The notes under the pieces are model-generated. The model had not been told where the DNA came from. It saw only the letters and a program-made list of their open reading frames with translations, and searched no databases. From NCBI RefSeq assembly GCF_015832195.1, contig NC_052032.1:688618-752617 (forward strand): a stretch of 64,000 nt of DNA. Reading direction: 5' to 3'. Made by a program: the position numbers and the translations under genes. Source of the DNA: Motacilla alba alba. Its lineage: Eukaryota > Chordata > Aves > Passeriformes > Motacillidae. Positions 61,901-64,000 of this stretch are shown here, piece by piece (the first letter of the stretch is position 1; each line of letters opens with the position of its first letter).

Positions 61901-61939
61901 GTCTCCCAAACCAGAGAGAAAAGGAACAGGGAAATCACC

Positions 61940-62345
61940 GAGTCCCACACTGCTTTGGGTAGAAAGGCGCCTTAAAGCGCATCCAGTGCCACCCCTGCCA
62001 TGGGCAGGGAGACCTCCCACTGTCCCAGGCTGCTCCAAGCCCCAATGTCCACCTGGCCTTGGGCACTGCCAGGGATCCAGGGGCAGCCACAGCTGCTCTG
62101 GGCACCCTGTGCCAGGGCCTGCCCACCCTGCCAGGGAACAATCCCATCCCAGTATCCCATCCATCCCTGCCCTCTGTCAGTGGAAGCCATTCCCTGTGTC
62201 CTGTCCCTCCATCCCTTGTCCCCAGTCCCTCTCCAGCTCTTCTGGAGCCCCTTCAGGCCCTGGAAGGGGCTCTGAGGTCTCCATGGAGCCTTCGGTTCTC
62301 CAGATCTAATCCCAGTTCTCTCAGCCTGTCCTCCTAGGACAGGTG
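61940..62345 (-). mobile_element. CR1 LINE 3' fragment
   Basis: Inverted copy: gagtcccacactgctttggg, gccatgggcagggagacctc, agctgctctgggcaccctgt, cctgtgtcctgtccctccat and, at the right, ctcagcctgtcctcctagga. Its 3' end lies about 40 bp from the CpG cluster at 61734-61900. Confidence 0.92.
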
Positions 62346-63694
62346 CTCCGGCCTGCTCTCTATCAAACTCTTCCTAAGAGCACTATGTACAGACCTTTCC
62401 CAGCCTTTGCTCTGTGGGCGTTGTTGCAATCAGCTTCATTAAAGGTAAAACTTTAAGATCTCTTACAAAGAAAGATTTCTTGGAAACAGCCAACTCCACT
62501 GTCACAAGATCCTGTCCAGCGACCTTCACCCAAAATCTTCTTTCTAGGAATTAATGACAAATGCTCTGCCTGCCCTTGCTCTCACAGATTTGCGCACAGG
62601 GCACACTTGGCAGTGGATCATCTATCTGCTCCTGCAAGTCATGAGCTACAGATTGCAGAAACACACCAGGATCGAAAATCAGTTTCTGAGAACAAAAGCA
62701 GCTGGTATAGAAACAAAAGCCAAATATTCTTCTGGCTGCTGGCTGCATTTAAAAAAAAATAGCTTAAAACAAAATTTTAAAAATCTGCTTGGAACCCAAA
62801 CAGTCTCTGGCTGAAAATGTGGTGTCTAGCCTGAAAAACAGAGGCTTGTGGACACCATGCCAACAGCACAGGATTCCCATGGACCTGGTGTTTCTCAAAC
62901 CCTTAATGTGGTTCAGCTTAGGCAAGTAGTTTCAGGATTCCCAGTTTAAAATCTACAACACACATCTGCAATTCATTCTAGTTTTTCATTTTATTTCTTA
63001 CTTCTCCAACCAACTCCAAATAGTTTTATGAGTTCTCGCAATCCGGTACTAATCAGTTACTCATGGTGAGGAGTCCCCGCTTCCTCCGAAGGGCTCCCTT
63101 TGCATGGGGAGCCAAGCTGTGCATTTCATCAGCTGCATTTAGCCAGAAACAACAGCAACTACTTGATAAAACAAGACTGTTTGGAGTGTTGTATGCCTGA
63201 TTACAGGACACAGAAAACTTCTAACACAGCACTGGGCATTTTCTACCCCTCTCCCATCAGCTCACCACATTAAATTGAAGTGACTCCTCTACTAACAAGA
63301 CTAATTTCCCACTTTGGAGAAGGGGACTTCAAGTGGCTTCAGGGAAAACTTGTGAGAAATTTTCACCCAGCTGTATGAAAAGAATTCCCATTCAAGAAAC
63401 ACCACTGCCTTAAAACTTTTAATGGATGTGTCCAAAAAATCAGACAGTCAGTAGTTGCCTGCCACACATCAGCTGCGTGAGATGAAATGCTGCAGACATG
63501 GCAGGTGAAGGCAGTTACTCTCAGAAGTGATTCTGAAATACAAATACAATTATCTCTGCTTCCCTGCTCTTCTTGTTTCAAACACAACACACACACTGCA
63601 CTCCTGAGCTGCGGGTGCATCCCTTATCACCACGGCACAGGAACCCCCAGACCTCAGGCACAGCAACTAGAACATTCTTCTTGTTGAATGATGA

Positions 63695-63716
63695 TTTTTT
63701 TTTTTTTTTTTTTTTT
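63695..63716 (+). repeat. Poly-T run of 22
   Basis: Longest mononucleotide tract in the window. It may mark the tail of a minus-strand retroposed sequence lying to its right, but nothing recognisable is there. Confidence 0.9.
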
Positions 63717-64000
63717 GTAAAACAGCTGAAGACTAGCAATTCTGTTTCTGCCCTTATGAGTTTCTATTCAATTCTATCCAAGCTATTATAATTAAGAGAG
63801 TTTCACTTAAAAAAAATCTTTCAGAAGCTCCTGTTTCTCTGCATAGCACATGTGACAGGCACACCTTCATCATTTAGGCATCGATTATTGCTGTCCAGCT
63901 CATGACACATCTGGCTCTGATCAGCACAAATGGTGGATAAAGATTTCCCTTTCTTGGGGCTTAAGGACTGGTTGCTTTTTCAGGCTTCACCAGACCAAAC

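Larger units (their letters stand above)
59085..64000. other. Right-edge DNA with CpG cluster, CR1 and GGGAA array
   Basis: Apart from the GGGAA array, the CpG cluster at 61734 and the CR1 at 61940, the sequence at 59085-59835, 60065-61733 and 62346-64000 appears single-copy. No exon is recognised. In human the neighbour on this side of EXD3 is NOXA1; I looked for its N-terminal TPR-type sequence on the plus strand and did not find it. Confidence 0.5.

Noticed and set aside
1..64000. tRNA genes, CRISPR arrays, bacterial operons, complete retroviruses
   Set aside because: I looked for B-box tRNA motifs, spaced identical repeats, dense same-strand ORFs and paired LTRs. Apart from the SINE-like fragment at 38238, none is present.

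Overview
The window looks like a bird genome, most likely a songbird. It carries about eighteen 3'-end fragments of avian CR1 LINEs on both strands, their tails end in the usual tctatgattc-type sequence, and there is no bacterial-style coding. Almost everything else is single-copy intronic or intergenic DNA plus several very large tandem arrays.

The one gene I can support is EXD3, the vertebrate homologue of MUT-7 (exonuclease 3'-5' domain-containing 3). It lies on the minus strand and its start is on the right. Five coding exons have good splice sites and compatible phases: 17365-17429, 12800-12967, 11419-11586, 931-984 and 365-504. Together they encode the helical, non-catalytic N-terminal part of the protein. 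The exonuclease and C-terminal domains must lie off the left edge. A candidate initiator exon, ATG G followed at once by a GTAAGA donor, sits at 44054-44057 inside a CpG-rich region. If it is right, the first intron is about 26.6 kb and the gene covers the left 44 kb or so of the window.

Layout: 1-17.4 kb holds the EXD3 exons, introns and five CR1 fragments, plus a 20-25 bp minisatellite at 8.26 kb. 17.4-44 kb is the inferred first intron, with CR1 copies, a 13-bp minisatellite (34.99-35.78 kb) and a 1.9-kb GGAT microsatellite (39.95-41.82 kb). 44.05-45.5 kb is a CpG-rich putative promoter containing a 1.1-kb array of 12-bp units. 45.5-64 kb is upstream DNA in which I recognise no gene. It has four CR1 fragments, a GGGAA array (59.84-60.06 kb), an imperfect hairpin at 48.9 kb, and a second short CpG cluster at 61.73-61.90 kb that could be another promoter.

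Most long open frames here are artefacts of tandem arrays whose unit lengths or composition exclude stops. No complete gene, CRISPR array, bacterial operon or intact transposon is present. The EXD3 assignment rests on remembered family sequence and splice logic, with no alignment run.
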